Positions 10,130 through 20,488 are shown, counted from the first letter of the stretch. The stretch: DNA of 64,000 nt from Arsukibacterium sp. UBA5043 (GCA_002415085.1 DIBV01000011.1:62001-126000); one strand, 5' to 3'. Notes: a model not told the origin generated them from the sequence alone. Numbers and translations: made by a program.

Positions 10130-11321
10130 GTTTGCCTCCGCTTAGTGCCTGTTTGCCTTTGAGCCGCACTTCAAAATCAATTCGTAATAACAGCCCCGTG
10201 GCAATTAACATAATCACCAGACTACTGCCGCCAGAGCTGACAAATGGCAGGGTTAAGCCTTTGGTTGGCAGTGCCCCGGTCGCCACCCCGACATTGACTG
10301 ACGCCTGGAAACCAATCCAGATCGCCAGGGCGTAAGCCATAAAGCCATGAAAGCTTAATTGTTTCGATAATGCCCGCTGGCCAATCCACAGCGCCCGGTA
10401 GACCAGCACAAAGATCAGGGTCATTAATATTGCCACACCCACAAAACCGGTTTCTTCGGCAATAACTGCCAGAATAAAGTCGGTATGCGCTTCAGGCAGA
10501 TATTCGAGTTTCTGAATACTGTTACCCAGGCCCTGACCAAACCAGCCACCGCGGCCAAATGCCATTAACGATTGGGTTAACTGGTAGCCACTGCCAAAAG
10601 GATCAGCCCAGGGATCCAGAAAGGCGGTAACCCGTTTCCAGCGGTATTCGCTGTATACGATTAACACGCCAATGGCCAGCAGGCCGGTGGCCAGTAAACA
10701 CAGAAACTGCCATATTTTTGCGCCGGCTAAAAACAGCAGTGCCACCGCAGTGGCAAACATCACAATAACGGTGCCTAAATCAGGCTGCATCAGCAGCAAT
10801 ACCGCAAACAAAAATAATACCGCCAGCGGTTTCAGGAAACCTTTCAGGTTGTCTCTTACCTCTTCATGCCGGCGCACCAGATAGCTGGCAAGGTAAACAA
10901 AAAAGAATAACTTGGCCGGCTCAGCTGCTTGCAGACCGATGGGGCCCAATGATAACCAGCGGGTACTGCCATTGACGTTGCGACCAAACAGCAACACCGC
11001 CACCAACAGCAAAATTCCCAGCAACAATAACCACATGTTACCGCGATGCCACCAGCTTACCGGCACCCGTAACACCAGCACCGCCATCGTCAGGCCTATG
11101 CCCAGATACACCAAATGACGAATAGTGAAATGCAGCGGGTTATTAAACAACCGCTCGGCAACTGGCATTGAGGCGCTGGTTACCATTACCACCCCAATTG
11201 CCAGGATCAACATCAGCAAGGTTAAAAATAGTTGGTCATAGGCCGCATTATCGTCGCGCTGCCACAGAGCGCTGACGGTTTGCCACGGGTTTTGCCAGCC
11301 GGTTAAAGTAAGCTGCTTCAT
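10122..11321 (-). CDS. ftsW: Septal peptidoglycan glycosyltransferase FtsW
   Basis: FtsW is the SEDS-family polymerase that works with FtsI (PBP3) to make septal glycan strands from lipid II. The 399-residue protein has about ten hydrophobic segments. It carries SEDS signatures, including the YWKRVTAFLDP-like motif (here YRWKRVTAFLDPWADP), GGWFGQGLGNS, PEAHTDFILAVIAEE and the C-terminal PFVSSGGSSL. It lies between murD and murG in the classical dcw order. Confidence 0.97.
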   Translation of the reverse strand: MKQLTLTGWQNPWQTVSALWQRDDNAAYDQLFLTLLMLILAIGVVMVTSASMPVAERLFNNPLHFTIRHLVYLGIGLTMAVLVLRVPVSWWHRGNMWLLLLGILLLVAVLLFGRNVNGSTRWLSLGPIGLQAAEPAKLFFFVYLASYLVRRHEEVRDNLKGFLKPLAVLFLFAVLLLMQPDLGTVIVMFATAVALLFLAGAKIWQFLCLLATGLLAIGVLIVYSEYRWKRVTAFLDPWADPFGSGYQLTQSLMAFGRGGWFGQGLGNSIQKLEYLPEAHTDFILAVIAEETGFVGVAILMTLIFVLVYRALWIGQRALSKQLSFHGFMAYALAIWIGFQASVNVGVATGALPTKGLTLPFVSSGGSSLVIMLIATGLLLRIDFEVRLKGKQALSGGKHG

Positions 11322-12652
11322 AATTTCAGCTCCCTGACAGCCCGGGCAAATAACTCACCGCGCTCGGCATAGCTTTTAAACATATCCAGGCTGGCGCAGG
11401 CTGGTGATAACAAGACCATGTCACCATTTTTTGCCAGTTTGGCCGCCTGTTTTACTGCTGCCGTTAAATCTTTTACCTGGGTAGCGTGCGAATGCAGTGC
11501 GGCAATGGCCGGGCCATCTTGCCCCAGTGTGATTACATGGCTGACATCGCGTGCCAATACCGGGCGCAGTTCGCTTAAATCTGCACCTTTTGCGTCGCCA
11601 CCGGCAATCAGAATAAGCTTGCCTGTTACTTCAGAGCGCAAACCGGCAATAGCGGCCAGTGTGGCCCCAATATTTGTTGCTTTTGAATCATTTACCCAGC
11701 GCACACCGTTATGGGCCAGCACCAACTGGCATCGATGGGCCAGGCCGGTAAACTGACGAAGCGTGCTGGCAATGGCTTTACGGCTGGCGCCTGCACTAAG
11801 TGCCAGCGCAGCCGCAGCCAAGGCATTGAATTGGTTGTGGCTGCCTGTTATTGCCAATTGGTTCACTGGTAATAACGGTTCACCAGCAACGTTCAGCCAC
11901 AGTTGGCCTGCCACTTCAGTAATACCATAGTCAGTATTATCCAAACTGATGGCTAATGGCACCGCGTTATCAGGGTTGTCCGCAGGGTAAGTTAACGGGT
12001 CAGCCTGATTATACACAGCCAGTTCAGTGTGTTGATAAACTCGTTGTTTTGATGCCGTGTAGGCCGCCATATCGGTATAGCGATCCAGATGATCCGCACT
12101 GACATTTAGCAAACAACTGGCCCGGCTTTGCAAGCTGCTGGTGCTGTCGAGCTGAAAGCTTGATAATTCCAACACAAAGATTTCTGTATCCTGCTGGCGC
12201 AGCGCGTCAAGTACCGGCAAGCCAATATTGCCAGCCGCCACTGCCTTTATACCGCTTTGCCGCAGCATTTCAGTAACCAGGGTTGTGACGGTCGACTTGC
12301 CATTAGAGCCGGTGATGGCGATAACCGGTTTTTGATTAAAGCGGGCAAACAGCTCAATATCGCCCAGCACTTCTACGCCCTGGCCTTTGGCAAAGCGGAT
12401 AGCAGGGTGAGTGGTTGCCAGGCCCGGACTAATGATAATCATATCCATTTGTGCCAGGCGGTTGGCGTCAAACTCGCCCAGATAAATACCATCCACTTTA
12501 TCGGCAGCTATCTGTTCCAGTCCGGCGGGCTTGCTGCGGCTGTCCATCAGTACCGGTTTAACCCCTTGCGCCAGCAAAAAGCGCACTGTGGCCAGACCCG
12601 ACAGGCCCAGCCCCACTACCGCTATGCGTTTGGCGTTAAGGTTCGTTTGCAT
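11318..12652 (-). CDS. murD: UDP-N-acetylmuramoyl-L-alanine--D-glutamate ligase MurD
   Basis: MurD adds D-Glu to UDP-MurNAc-L-Ala. The 444-residue sequence has the N-terminal dinucleotide-like motif IAVVGLGLSGLATVRFLL, the P-loop ITGSNGKSTVTTLV, LSSFQLD, and the C-terminal VNDSKATNIGATLAAIAG and LLSPACASLDMFKSYAERG motifs. It starts 3 bp after mraY ends and overlaps ftsW by 4 bp. Confidence 0.97.
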   Translation of the reverse strand: MQTNLNAKRIAVVGLGLSGLATVRFLLAQGVKPVLMDSRSKPAGLEQIAADKVDGIYLGEFDANRLAQMDMIIISPGLATTHPAIRFAKGQGVEVLGDIELFARFNQKPVIAITGSNGKSTVTTLVTEMLRQSGIKAVAAGNIGLPVLDALRQQDTEIFVLELSSFQLDSTSSLQSRASCLLNVSADHLDRYTDMAAYTASKQRVYQHTELAVYNQADPLTYPADNPDNAVPLAISLDNTDYGITEVAGQLWLNVAGEPLLPVNQLAITGSHNQFNALAAAALALSAGASRKAIASTLRQFTGLAHRCQLVLAHNGVRWVNDSKATNIGATLAAIAGLRSEVTGKLILIAGGDAKGADLSELRPVLARDVSHVITLGQDGPAIAALHSHATQVKDLTAAVKQAAKLAKNGDMVLLSPACASLDMFKSYAERGELFARAVRELKL

Positions 12653-12655
12653 CAG

Positions 12656-13738
12656 TTATCTCAGTTTCAGGGTCGCCAGACCCACCAGCACAAAAATGAT
12701 CGATAATATCCAGAAGCGGACAATAACCCGCGGCTCCGGCCAGCCTTTTAATTCGTAATGATGATGAATGGGTGCCATCCGGAAAATCCGCTGGCCCCGC
12801 AACTTGTACGAGCCCACCTGCAATATCACCGAAACGGTCTCCATCACAAAAATACCGCCCATAATAAACAGTACAATTTCCTGGCGGACTAAAATAGCAA
12901 TCACGCCCAGTACTGCGCCCAGTGCCAGGGAGCCCACATCGCCCATAAATACCTGAGCCGGATAAGTGTTAAACCACAGAAAACCAAGGCCGGCACCGAT
13001 CATTGCGGCGCACAGCACCACCAGCTCGCTGGCATAAGGCAGATATGGGATATTCAGGTAACCAGCGAAATTCACGTTACCGCTGGCATAGGCAATAATG
13101 GCAAAAGCACCGGCCACCATTATGGTAGGCACTATCGCCAGGCCATCAAGGCCGTCGGTTAAATTAACCGCATTACTGGTACCAACAATGACAAAGTAAC
13201 TCAGTGCCAGAAACAGCAGGCCCAGCTGCGGCATCACATCTTTTAAAAACGGCAGCAATAACGCCGTTTCTGCCGGGCGCTCTGCGGTCATATATAAAAA
13301 TAATGCGGTAACAATGGCAAAAACTGACTGCCAGAAATACTTCCAGCGGGCGATCAGCCCTTTCGGGTCTTTGCGGATCACTTTGCGATAATCGTCAATA
13401 AAACCAATAGCGCCGAAACTGACCAGCACGAACAGCACAACCCAGATATATTTGTTGCTCAAATTGGCCCACAACAACGTGCTGACCAGAATAGAGCCTA
13501 AGATCAGCAGGCCACCCATGGTGGGAGTGCCCTTCTTTGAGAAGTGACTTTCCGGGCCATCATTACGCACTACCTGGCCAATTTGCATTTTCTGCAATCT
13601 GGCAATCAGGATTGGGCCAAAATACAGGCTTAAAAATAATGACGTTAACACGCCCAGAATCGACCGGAAGGTCAGATAACTGAACACATTAAAAAAGCTA
13701 ATGTACTGGGTTAAATATTCGGCTAACCAAACTAGCAT
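12656..13738 (-). CDS. mraY: Phospho-MurNAc-pentapeptide translocase MraY
   Basis: MraY is the polytopic inner-membrane enzyme that transfers phospho-MurNAc-pentapeptide to undecaprenyl phosphate to make lipid I. At 360 residues it is the E. coli length, with about ten transmembrane segments. The catalytic aspartate motifs are visible: [18 protein letters not shown] and [11 protein letters not shown]. The [19 protein letters not shown] histidine loop is also present. It overlaps murF by 7 bp. Confidence 0.98.
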   Translation of the reverse strand: MLVWLAEYLTQYISFFNVFSYLTFRSILGVLTSLFLSLYFGPILIARLQKMQIGQVVRNDGPESHFSKKGTPTMGGLLILGSILVSTLLWANLSNKYIWVVLFVLVSFGAIGFIDDYRKVIRKDPKGLIARWKYFWQSVFAIVTALFLYMTAERPAETALLLPFLKDVMPQLGLLFLALSYFVIVGTSNAVNLTDGLDGLAIVPTIMVAGAFAIIAYASGNVNFAGYLNIPYLPYASELVVLCAAMIGAGLGFLWFNTYPAQVFMGDVGSLALGAVLGVIAILVRQEIVLFIMGGIFVMETVSVILQVGSYKLRGQRIFRMAPIHHHYELKGWPEPRVIVRFWILSIIFVLVGLATLKLR

Positions 13739-15150
13739 GGGCTACGCTCCTGCTGACATCTTTCTAGCAAGTCCTGCACAACTAACTCCATTTTCGCACT
13801 ACGAGAGCCCTTAACGAGTATGGTGACACTTTGCTGGGTTGTAATTAGCGGGTTCAGCCGATCTAACATCGACTGCCGCGAGCTGAAATGCGCGCCTTGT
13901 CCATTGAACAAGTCACTGGCGCTCTGTGATAACACACCCAGGGTGAATAACAGATTAATACCGGCATCTTTGGCATATAAACCAATCTCTTCGTGGTACA
14001 AACGGGCATTAGCACCCAGTTCAGCCATATCGCCCAGCAGCAGTACCCGGTAGCCCGGATAACTGGCCAGCAAATCAATCGCCGCCTTTACTGACTCGAC
14101 ATTGGCATTGTAGCTATCGTCGATCAGCTTAATCTGCTTGCTAAGTTCAATGACATTGGTACGCCCTTTTACCCCGGCCATTTGCGCCAGTCCCTGCTGT
14201 ACGTCAGTCAGCTTGGCGCCTACCGCCAGCGCAGCCGCTGCAGCGGCCAGAGCATTAGCCACATTGTGTTTGCCAGGCAGGTTAAGCTGCATCAGTATTT
14301 GTTCATTTTCGTAGATCAGGTTAAATTGAGCACAACCCTGAGCATTTAAACTAATTTGCTCAGCGCGGATGTCGGCGCTATGGCGCTTTGCACTTGCGCT
14401 ATCTGGTGTACTGCCGGTTTTAAAATCACTGGCAAAGCTGATAATTTTCAGATCTTTACAACGGTTACGCCAATAGTCGGTGAACTCACTGTCGTGTTGC
14501 ATAATGGCAATGCCCCCAGCGGGCAAGCCAGAGAATATTTCGCCTTTTGCTCTGGCCACACCGTAGGTATCACCAAAGCCTTCCAGATGTGAGGCGGCAG
14601 CATTAGTAATGATCGCGACATCGGGCTTGACCAAAGAGGTGGTGTACGCAATTTCGCCAGCATGGTTGGCGCCCAGTTCCATCACTGCGAACTGGTGCTC
14701 TGTCGTTAAGCGCAGTAACGTTAGCGGTACGCCGATATCGTTATTGAAATTGCCTTCGGTTGCCAGCACCTGACCACAGCGGCTTAATATTGCCGCCAGC
14801 ATTTCTTTCACCGTGGTTTTACCCGCACTGCCGGTGACGGCGATGGTTTTGGGCTGAACGCGCGCTTTAATGGCCGCACCCAGTTGCCCCAGCGCCAGAC
14901 GGGTATCCGCAACCACAATCTGGGTAAGTTCACAATCCAGTGCTCGTTCTACGATAATCGCTGCCGCGCCCTTCTCGATAACATCGGTAACAAAACGGCT
15001 TCCATCGTAATTCGGGCCCTTCAGGGCAATAAATAACGCCCCCGCACTTATCGTTCGGCTATCTGTGCTGACACTGCTGATTGGCTGATTAGCGCCAATT
15101 AATTGTCCCTGTAACAGGGTGGCTATTTCTGCACAGCTTAGCGTTATCAT
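13732..15150 (-). CDS. murF: UDP-MurNAc-tripeptide--D-Ala-D-Ala ligase MurF
   Basis: MurF adds the D-Ala-D-Ala made by Ddl to UDP-MurNAc-tripeptide, the last cytoplasmic step before lipid I. The 472-residue protein contains the P-loop [28 protein letters not shown], the catalytic-domain [12 protein letters not shown] and the C-terminal [17 protein letters not shown] and [10 protein letters not shown] motifs. Its start overlaps the murE stop by 4 bp. Confidence 0.97.
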   Translation of the reverse strand: MITLSCAEIATLLQGQLIGANQPISSVSTDSRTISAGALFIALKGPNYDGSRFVTDVIEKGAAAIIVERALDCELTQIVVADTRLALGQLGAAIKARVQPKTIAVTGSAGKTTVKEMLAAILSRCGQVLATEGNFNNDIGVPLTLLRLTTEHQFAVMELGANHAGEIAYTTSLVKPDVAIITNAAASHLEGFGDTYGVARAKGEIFSGLPAGGIAIMQHDSEFTDYWRNRCKDLKIISFASDFKTGSTPDSASAKRHSADIRAEQISLNAQGCAQFNLIYENEQILMQLNLPGKHNVANALAAAAAALAVGAKLTDVQQGLAQMAGVKGRTNVIELSKQIKLIDDSYNANVESVKAAIDLLASYPGYRVLLLGDMAELGANARLYHEEIGLYAKDAGINLLFTLGVLSQSASDLFNGQGAHFSSRQSMLDRLNPLITTQQSVTILVKGSRSAKMELVVQDLLERCQQERSPC

Positions 15151-16622
15151 AATGTCATCTCCGACATAAGTTGCCGCACGTAAGCACGCTCATCATAATG
15201 ATGTTGCTCGTGCCCAATGGTCTGCGTCGTTTCGTGGCCTTTGCCGGCCAGCAGGACCACATCTCCTGGCTGAGCACTAACCAGTGCCAGCTTAATAGCC
15301 AGTTTCCGGTCTGGCTCTATCCGGAAATTATCCGCATCCTGCATGCCGGCAGCAATATCCTGGCAAATCTGCATCGGCACTTCACTGCGTGGATTATCGG
15401 AGGTAACAATAGTGTGATCTGCATACTGCTGCGCCAGCTGGCCCATCAACGGCCGCTTGCCTTTGTCACGATTGCCACCGCAGCCAAACACACACCACAA
15501 ACGACCGGTACAGTGCAGACGTAATGCTTGTAACGCCTGCTGCAATGCATCCGGGGTATGGGCGTAGTCAACGACAACGGTAACACCATGGCTGAACGTA
15601 AACTGTTCCATGCGCCCAGCCAGTGGTTGCAAACTGCTGGCTGCATGCAGTAATTCAGTTAAGTCGTAGCCCAGTGCCAGTAAACTACTGATGGCTGCCA
15701 GCGCGTTCTGAATATTAAATTCACCCAGCAGCGGCAAGTGCAGTTTATGCTCACCCGCCTGACTGCTTAATAAACATGCAAAGCCCTGTTCGGTGGCACT
15801 TAACTGGTGATAGCCCAGGAAACGGCTGTGGCCCTGACAATCTTCGGCTTTACCGTAAACCCAGACCGGAATGTCGTTACGGCTAGCCAGTGCTTTGCCC
15901 AGCGGATCAGACACATTCAATACGGCACAGCGGCTCATATCAGGCTGAAATAAAAGGCTTTTTGCCTGGCCATATTCTGCCATGCTGCCATGATAATCGA
16001 GATGATCCCGGCTTAAATTAGTAAACACCGCAACCTGGAAATGGATACCCGCCACCCGTTGTTGCACCAGGGCATGGGACGATACTTCCATTGCAACCAA
16101 TTGGCACTGTTGCTCTACCAGCGCTGCCAGAATGCGCTGCAATTCAATATAGTGGGGGGTGGTGTTGAGCAGCGGTGTCAGCTGCTGCCATTGGCCGTAA
16201 CCCAGGGTGCCAATTACCGCTGCTGGGGTATCACACTGCTCGGCAAGCTGATTAACAAAGCAACTGGTACTCGACTTACCGTTGGTACCGGTAATGCCTA
16301 CCAGTTGCAGCTGCTTTTGCGGTTGCTGATAAAAACGGGCGGCCAATTGCGGCATCCGGCTTACTAAATCGGCCAGCACGACGATCCGTTCATTGTTCAG
16401 TTCCTGACGTTGTTCATCAAGCTTGTCAGTTAAAACCAGCGCAGCGCCCTGAGCTAATGCCTGCTCAATATACTGATTACCGTGCGCACGGGTACCGGGC
16501 AGCGCCACAAATACATCATCAGTGACCACCTGGCGACTATCGAGCTGCAACTGGCGCAGCGGTCGATCGGCCAGTTTTGACATAAGTTCAGGCAACCATA
16601 AATGTAACTGGTTAATCGCCAT
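15147..16622 (-). CDS. murE: UDP-MurNAc-L-Ala-D-Glu--meso-diaminopimelate ligase MurE
   Basis: MurE adds the third residue of the stem peptide. The 491-residue sequence has the P-loop GITGTNGKSSTSCFV, MEVSSHALVQQRV and DYAHTPDALQQALQAL. The substrate-selecting motif is SDNPRSEVP, the DNPR type associated with meso-diaminopimelate rather than lysine, so the wall is of the usual Gram-negative mDAP kind. It overlaps ftsI by 11 bp. Confidence 0.97.
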   Translation of the reverse strand: MAINQLHLWLPELMSKLADRPLRQLQLDSRQVVTDDVFVALPGTRAHGNQYIEQALAQGAALVLTDKLDEQRQELNNERIVVLADLVSRMPQLAARFYQQPQKQLQLVGITGTNGKSSTSCFVNQLAEQCDTPAAVIGTLGYGQWQQLTPLLNTTPHYIELQRILAALVEQQCQLVAMEVSSHALVQQRVAGIHFQVAVFTNLSRDHLDYHGSMAEYGQAKSLLFQPDMSRCAVLNVSDPLGKALASRNDIPVWVYGKAEDCQGHSRFLGYHQLSATEQGFACLLSSQAGEHKLHLPLLGEFNIQNALAAISSLLALGYDLTELLHAASSLQPLAGRMEQFTFSHGVTVVVDYAHTPDALQQALQALRLHCTGRLWCVFGCGGNRDKGKRPLMGQLAQQYADHTIVTSDNPRSEVPMQICQDIAAGMQDADNFRIEPDRKLAIKLALVSAQPGDVVLLAGKGHETTQTIGHEQHHYDERAYVRQLMSEMTL

Positions 16623-18363
16623 TGCGTCCTCCTGTGCGGCTGATCAGCGCCGGGCCGGTGTCGGCATCAGGGGTCACATTCAACAGTTGCAAGGCGGCGC
16701 CCATAATACTGGCAAAAACCGGGGCCGCAATTTCACCACCGTGATAAAAATCGCCGGCTGGCTCGTTAATTACCACTACCGTAACAATGCTTGGATTAGA
16801 AATCGGGCCTACCCCGGCAAAGGATGCAATATAGTCATCACCATAGCCACCGGCAATCGCTTTGCGGGCAGTACCTGTTTTACCGCCAACCCGGTAGCCA
16901 TGAACCTGAGCCCGGGTTGCAGTGCCACCTGGGCCAATATTAGCTTCCATCATTTCCAGCATAGCGAGCGCATGCTTTTGTGCCAGTACCCGCTGGCCAG
17001 GATCGGGCTCGTTGTTTTTAATAATGCTCAGCGGCCGGTTAATGCCGCCATTAGCCATCGTGGCGTAGGCCCGGGCCAATTGCACTGCAGTAACGGATAA
17101 GCCATAGCCGTAGGAGAAGGTGGCGCGTTCAAAATCGGACCAACGCTGCCGATAACTGAAAATACCGCTGCTTTCACCCGCCAGGCCCAGACCGGTGTCT
17201 TCACCAAGTCCCATATTGTTGTATAAACCCACCACATGTTGGTGCGGCATTTCCAGTACCAGTTTCGCCACACCCATATTGCTGGATTTCTGAATAATGC
17301 CGGTTAAGTCCAGCTTTTTATAATTGTTGGGATCGCGGACCCAGCTGCCACCAATCCGCATCGTGCCCGGGTGAGTATCGACTATGGTGTCCAGGGTTGC
17401 AGTGCCAAATTCCAGTGCGCTAAGCACCGCCAGTGGTTTCATGGTAGAACCTGGCTCAAAAGTATCGGTAATTGCCCGGTTACGGAAGCGGTGGACCGGT
17501 GTATTGCGCCGATTATTCGGGTTAAACGACGGACTGTTTACCATGGCCAGCACTTCACCCGTTGCCACGTCAACGACCACGGCCGAGCCGGACGTCGCGC
17601 CATGCGATAACACCGCTTTTTTCAGCTCACGGTAGGCAACGGTCTGAATGCGCTGGTCAATACTCAGTTGTAAATTGGCGGGTGCCGTGGCGTCTTGTCG
17701 TTCCAGTACTTCAATTTCCCGGCCTTTGGCATCTTTACGGAATACTTTACGCCCGGCGGTACCGGTAAGCAGTGCATCAAACCGTTTTTCGATGCCTTCC
17801 ACCCCAACGTCATCAACGTTAGTAAAGCCAATTAGCTGGCCAGTCACTTCACCTGCCGGATAGTAACGTTTTGACTCCTGACGGAAGTAAATACCCGGTA
17901 CCTTTAGTTTTTTAACGTAATCCACCACCGCCGGATTTACCTGGCGCTGCAAATAGACAAAGCGGCGCTTCGGATCATCACCCACCCGGCTTAGCAGCTG
18001 CTGCGGGGTCATTTGCATAATGTCAGCTAGCGCGTGCCAGCGGCGTTCATCACCCGGGGCATTGCGCTCAATAACAATTTTTGGATCAGCCCAAATGGCC
18101 TCAACCGGCACACTAACTGCCAGGGCTTCGCCATGGCGATCGAACACCATGCCACGCATGACGGTATCGGCTTCTACCCGCAAACTGCGCCGATCACCCT
18201 GGCTTACCAGCATGTCAGGCTCAATAACCTGTAACCAGGCAGCGCGCGCCAGTAAAGCGATAAACACCGACGTTATCATCACCATAACAAAGGCAAAACG
18301 CCAGCTCATCACTGACGGATACTGGCGGGCTTTGGCCTGGCTTTTACGAGGTTTGGCGGTCAT
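16612..18363 (-). CDS. ftsI: Septal transpeptidase FtsI (PBP3)
   Basis: FtsI is the class B penicillin-binding protein that cross-links septal peptidoglycan with FtsW. A short basic cytoplasmic N-terminus precedes one transmembrane segment at about residues 22-46. The pedestal domain includes the RGMVFDRHGEALAVS motif. The transpeptidase motifs are the nucleophile S306 in STMKP, SSN at 360-362 and the KTG in VGGKTGTARK. Spacing and the 583-residue length match E. coli PBP3. It overlaps ftsL by 4 bp and murE by 11 bp. Confidence 0.98.
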   Translation of the reverse strand: MTAKPRKSQAKARQYPSVMSWRFAFVMVMITSVFIALLARAAWLQVIEPDMLVSQGDRRSLRVEADTVMRGMVFDRHGEALAVSVPVEAIWADPKIVIERNAPGDERRWHALADIMQMTPQQLLSRVGDDPKRRFVYLQRQVNPAVVDYVKKLKVPGIYFRQESKRYYPAGEVTGQLIGFTNVDDVGVEGIEKRFDALLTGTAGRKVFRKDAKGREIEVLERQDATAPANLQLSIDQRIQTVAYRELKKAVLSHGATSGSAVVVDVATGEVLAMVNSPSFNPNNRRNTPVHRFRNRAITDTFEPGSTMKPLAVLSALEFGTATLDTIVDTHPGTMRIGGSWVRDPNNYKKLDLTGIIQKSSNMGVAKLVLEMPHQHVVGLYNNMGLGEDTGLGLAGESSGIFSYRQRWSDFERATFSYGYGLSVTAVQLARAYATMANGGINRPLSIIKNNEPDPGQRVLAQKHALAMLEMMEANIGPGGTATRAQVHGYRVGGKTGTARKAIAGGYGDDYIASFAGVGPISNPSIVTVVVINEPAGDFYHGGEIAAPVFASIMGAALQLLNVTPDADTGPALISRTGGRNGD

Positions 18364-18668
18364 TGCGGCCTCACCATAATATCCCGCTCGCCGCTGGGTC
18401 GCTGCATATTCAGGCGGCGCCTGGCAATATCTTCAACCCGGCTGTGTTCAGCCAGCGAGCGTTGTTCGAGCAATAAGTTGCGCCATTGGGTATCAAGCTG
18501 ATCCCGCTGTTGATAGTACGTATCCTGAGCGATGGTCAGCTGGCGGTTTAAATGGGCCAGATACACCACGGCCAGCGCTGAGGCAATACATGCCAGCAGC
18601 AACACCCCTGCCAGCTTATGCTGGCGCCAGTCCTGACTAATTAAACGTTCCAGCTGAATTTGGCTCAT
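18360..18668 (-). CDS. ftsL: Cell division protein FtsL
   Basis: This small bitopic inner-membrane protein of the FtsQBL complex helps activate FtsWI. The 102 residues comprise a short cytoplasmic tail, one transmembrane helix (about residues 19-40, [18 protein letters not shown]) and a periplasmic coiled coil ([20 protein letters not shown]). It ends near RRRLNMQRP, a typical FtsL ending. The position between rsmH and ftsI, with 4-bp overlaps on both sides, settles the identity despite low sequence conservation in the family. Confidence 0.93.
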   Translation of the reverse strand: MSQIQLERLISQDWRQHKLAGVLLLACIASALAVVYLAHLNRQLTIAQDTYYQQRDQLDTQWRNLLLEQRSLAEHSRVEDIARRRLNMQRPSGERDIMVRPQ

Positions 18669-19624
18669 AGCGGCTGTTCCTCTGCTATGGCTTGCTTTTC
18701 GGCAATACGCAGCACGGCGCTGCGAGCTCGCGGGTTAGCCGTCAACTCGGCCTCAGAGGGCATAATGGCTTTGCCAATCAGTTTTAGCGGTATCGCCTTG
18801 TTTAGCTGAGCATCCGTCAAGGGCATGCCACGTGGTACCGGCTCACCTTTGGAATAGCGGCGCATAAACTGTTTTACCAGCCGGTCTTCCAGTGAATGAA
18901 AGCTGATCACAACCAGTCTGCCGCCAGGCTTCAGCACGGCCATAGCGGCGTGCAAAGCAAGATTAACCTGCTCCAGCTCGCTGTTAACGTAAATGCGGAT
19001 AGCCTGAAAACTGCGGGTAGCAGGGTGCTTTTTCTCTTTATGGCTTTTAGGCACACTGTCACTAATCAATTTTGCCAGCTGCGCGGTACGGGTGAAGGGG
19101 GTTTCCACTCTGGCCGCCACTATGGCCTGAGCAATCCGCCAGGCAAAGCGCTCTTCGCCATACTCCCGCAGCACAAAGCTGATATCTTCAACATCAGCAG
19201 TGGCCAGCCACTGTGCTGCAGACATGCCGCTACTGGGGTCCATTCGCATGTCGAGCGGGCCGTCACGCATAAAGCTAAAGCCACGGTCAGCATCATCCAG
19301 TTGTGGCGAAGACACACCTAAATCCAGCAAAATACCATCTAATTTACCGCTGAGCTGTTGTTGCTCAGCTACGGTTGCCAGGGCGGCAAAGGGGGTATGG
19401 GTGATGTGAAAACGCGCATCGGCTTGCAGTGGGGCTGCAGCTGCAATGGCGGAGGGATCGCGGTCTATGGCGAATAAGCGGCCGTTCGGACCAAGTAAAT
19501 TAAGTATTTCTCTGCTGTGACCGCCACGACCAAAGGTGCCGTCCAGGTAAATTCCGTCGGTTTTAATGGCGAGTCCATCGATTGCTTCTTTAAGCAAGAC
19601 AGAGATATGGGCTTGGCTTGTCAT
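18665..19624 (-). CDS. rsmH: 16S rRNA m4C1402 methyltransferase RsmH (MraW)
   Basis: RsmH is a SAM-dependent methyltransferase that N4-methylates C1402 in the decoding centre of 16S rRNA. The 319-residue protein has [13 protein letters not shown], the SAM-binding [36 protein letters not shown] and [16 protein letters not shown] motifs. It is the second gene of the mra operon. Its ATG directly abuts the mraZ stop codon. Confidence 0.98.
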   Translation of the reverse strand: MTSQAHISVLLKEAIDGLAIKTDGIYLDGTFGRGGHSREILNLLGPNGRLFAIDRDPSAIAAAAPLQADARFHITHTPFAALATVAEQQQLSGKLDGILLDLGVSSPQLDDADRGFSFMRDGPLDMRMDPSSGMSAAQWLATADVEDISFVLREYGEERFAWRIAQAIVAARVETPFTRTAQLAKLISDSVPKSHKEKKHPATRSFQAIRIYVNSELEQVNLALHAAMAVLKPGGRLVVISFHSLEDRLVKQFMRRYSKGEPVPRGMPLTDAQLNKAIPLKLIGKAIMPSEAELTANPRARSAVLRIAEKQAIAEEQPL

Positions 19625-20089
19625 TTACAGTACAAAGTCCTGTAATCGTTCAGATAATTCAACGGTGCCAGCCTGAGCTTGTTCCAGCTCAATATCCGCA
19701 TTTAAGCGTTCATGCCAGGCGGCTTCGTCCCAGATTTCGAATTTGTTTAACTGCCCTACCAGCCGGATATTTTTCGACAGCCCAGCATGCTGGCGCAGCG
19801 GCGCCGGCACTAATATACGGCCATTTTTATCCATATCGCAGTCAGTGGCATTTCCCAGTAATAACCGCTGCAAGCGACGCTCCTGAGGGTTAAGACTGGA
19901 CAGGGACTTCAATTTTTCTTCTATTTCTTCCCAGTCAGCCAGCGGATACAATAATAAGCAGGGATCATGCAGGTCGATGGTACAGATCAGATGGCCCTGA
20001 TTTTCAGACAGCAGGATCTCCCGGTACCGCGCAGGTAGCGCTAACCGTCCCTTATCGTCCAATGTCAGTGTAAACGAGCCACGAAACAT
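19625..20089 (-). CDS. mraZ: MraZ, transcriptional regulator of the mra/dcw operon
   Basis: MraZ is a ring-forming, AbrB-fold DNA-binding protein that represses its own division/cell-wall operon. The 154-residue protein contains the two SpoVT/AbrB half motifs, [13 protein letters not shown] near the N-terminus and [15 protein letters not shown] in the middle. It heads the operon. The four 10-bp-spaced boxes at 20160-20194, just downstream of the predicted promoter, are its expected binding site. Confidence 0.97.
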   Translation of the reverse strand: MFRGSFTLTLDDKGRLALPARYREILLSENQGHLICTIDLHDPCLLLYPLADWEEIEEKLKSLSSLNPQERRLQRLLLGNATDCDMDKNGRILVPAPLRQHAGLSKNIRLVGQLNKFEIWDEAAWHERLNADIELEQAQAGTVELSERLQDFVL

Positions 20090-20159
20090 AACTTATTATC
20101 TGCCTGGTTAATCTGGCTGCGAATTTCAGCGCAGCGCCAGCATGAATCGGTTGGAAAAT

Positions 20160-20194
20160 CCCAAAATGATCCACAATTACCCACAAATCCCCAC
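20160..20194 (-). promoter_or_regulatory. MraZ operator: four GTGGG-like boxes at 10-bp spacing
   Basis: On the minus strand the boxes read GTGGG (20194-20190), GTGGG (20184-20180), GTGGA (20174-20170) and TTGGG (20164-20160). Each is separated by exactly five AT-rich bases. MraZ of E. coli is known to bind TGGG repeats with 5-nt spacers. The array starts at the predicted transcription start, where bound MraZ would block the promoter. The two boxes nearest the promoter are consensus and the outer two degenerate. Confidence 0.85.
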
Positions 20195-20202
20195 AACGAT
20201 AC

Positions 20203-20232
20203 AGTTTAGGGCTCAGCTTTAACCAATGTCAA
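20203..20232 (-). promoter_or_regulatory. Predicted sigma70-type promoter of the mra/dcw operon
   Basis: On the minus strand a perfect -35 TTGACA (20232-20227) and a -10-like TAAACT (20208-20203) are separated by 18 bp. Transcription would begin near 20196, immediately before the MraZ boxes and about 105 bp upstream of the mraZ ATG. No other promoter-like element as good is seen in this gap. Confidence 0.7.
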
Positions 20233-20399
20233 GGTAAAAACAGCCGTGGCTGATCGATATAGATCCGCTAAAAACAGATGCCCGGTTGAAGTTGATGATT
20301 TTGGTGGGGAAAAGTGCTGGAGTAGCTTTTAACAACCTGGCAGTGAAATGAAAATATATTCTGCACCGCCGGCTTTTTTACCGGAAAACTTGCTATTGC

Positions 20400-20414
20400 T
20401 GAATAAATTATTCA
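20400..20414. promoter_or_regulatory. Perfect 15-bp palindrome, candidate autoregulatory operator
   Basis: TGAATAAATTATTCA is a perfect inverted repeat (7-bp arms, 1-bp centre), 75 bp upstream of the RpiR-type regulator gene. The core pattern GAAT-N5-ATTC recurs at 23964-23976, between the NlpC/P60 and TonB-receptor genes. Operators of RpiR-family proteins are typically short AT-rich palindromes in such positions. Binding is inferred. Confidence 0.45.
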
Positions 20415-20488
20415 ATATAAATTTACATATCGCATAATTATTTTTTTATAGCTGGCAACGGTGCCAGCTGAGCCTAAGACCATCGCCT

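Larger units (their letters stand above)
20090..20488. other. Divergent intergenic region mraZ / rpiR-type regulator
   Basis: These 399 bp carry no gene. They hold the mra promoter and MraZ boxes on the mraZ side, a featureless middle part, and an AT-rich stretch (about 20395-20460) next to the regulator gene containing the 15-bp palindrome at 20400-20414. Confidence 0.8.
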
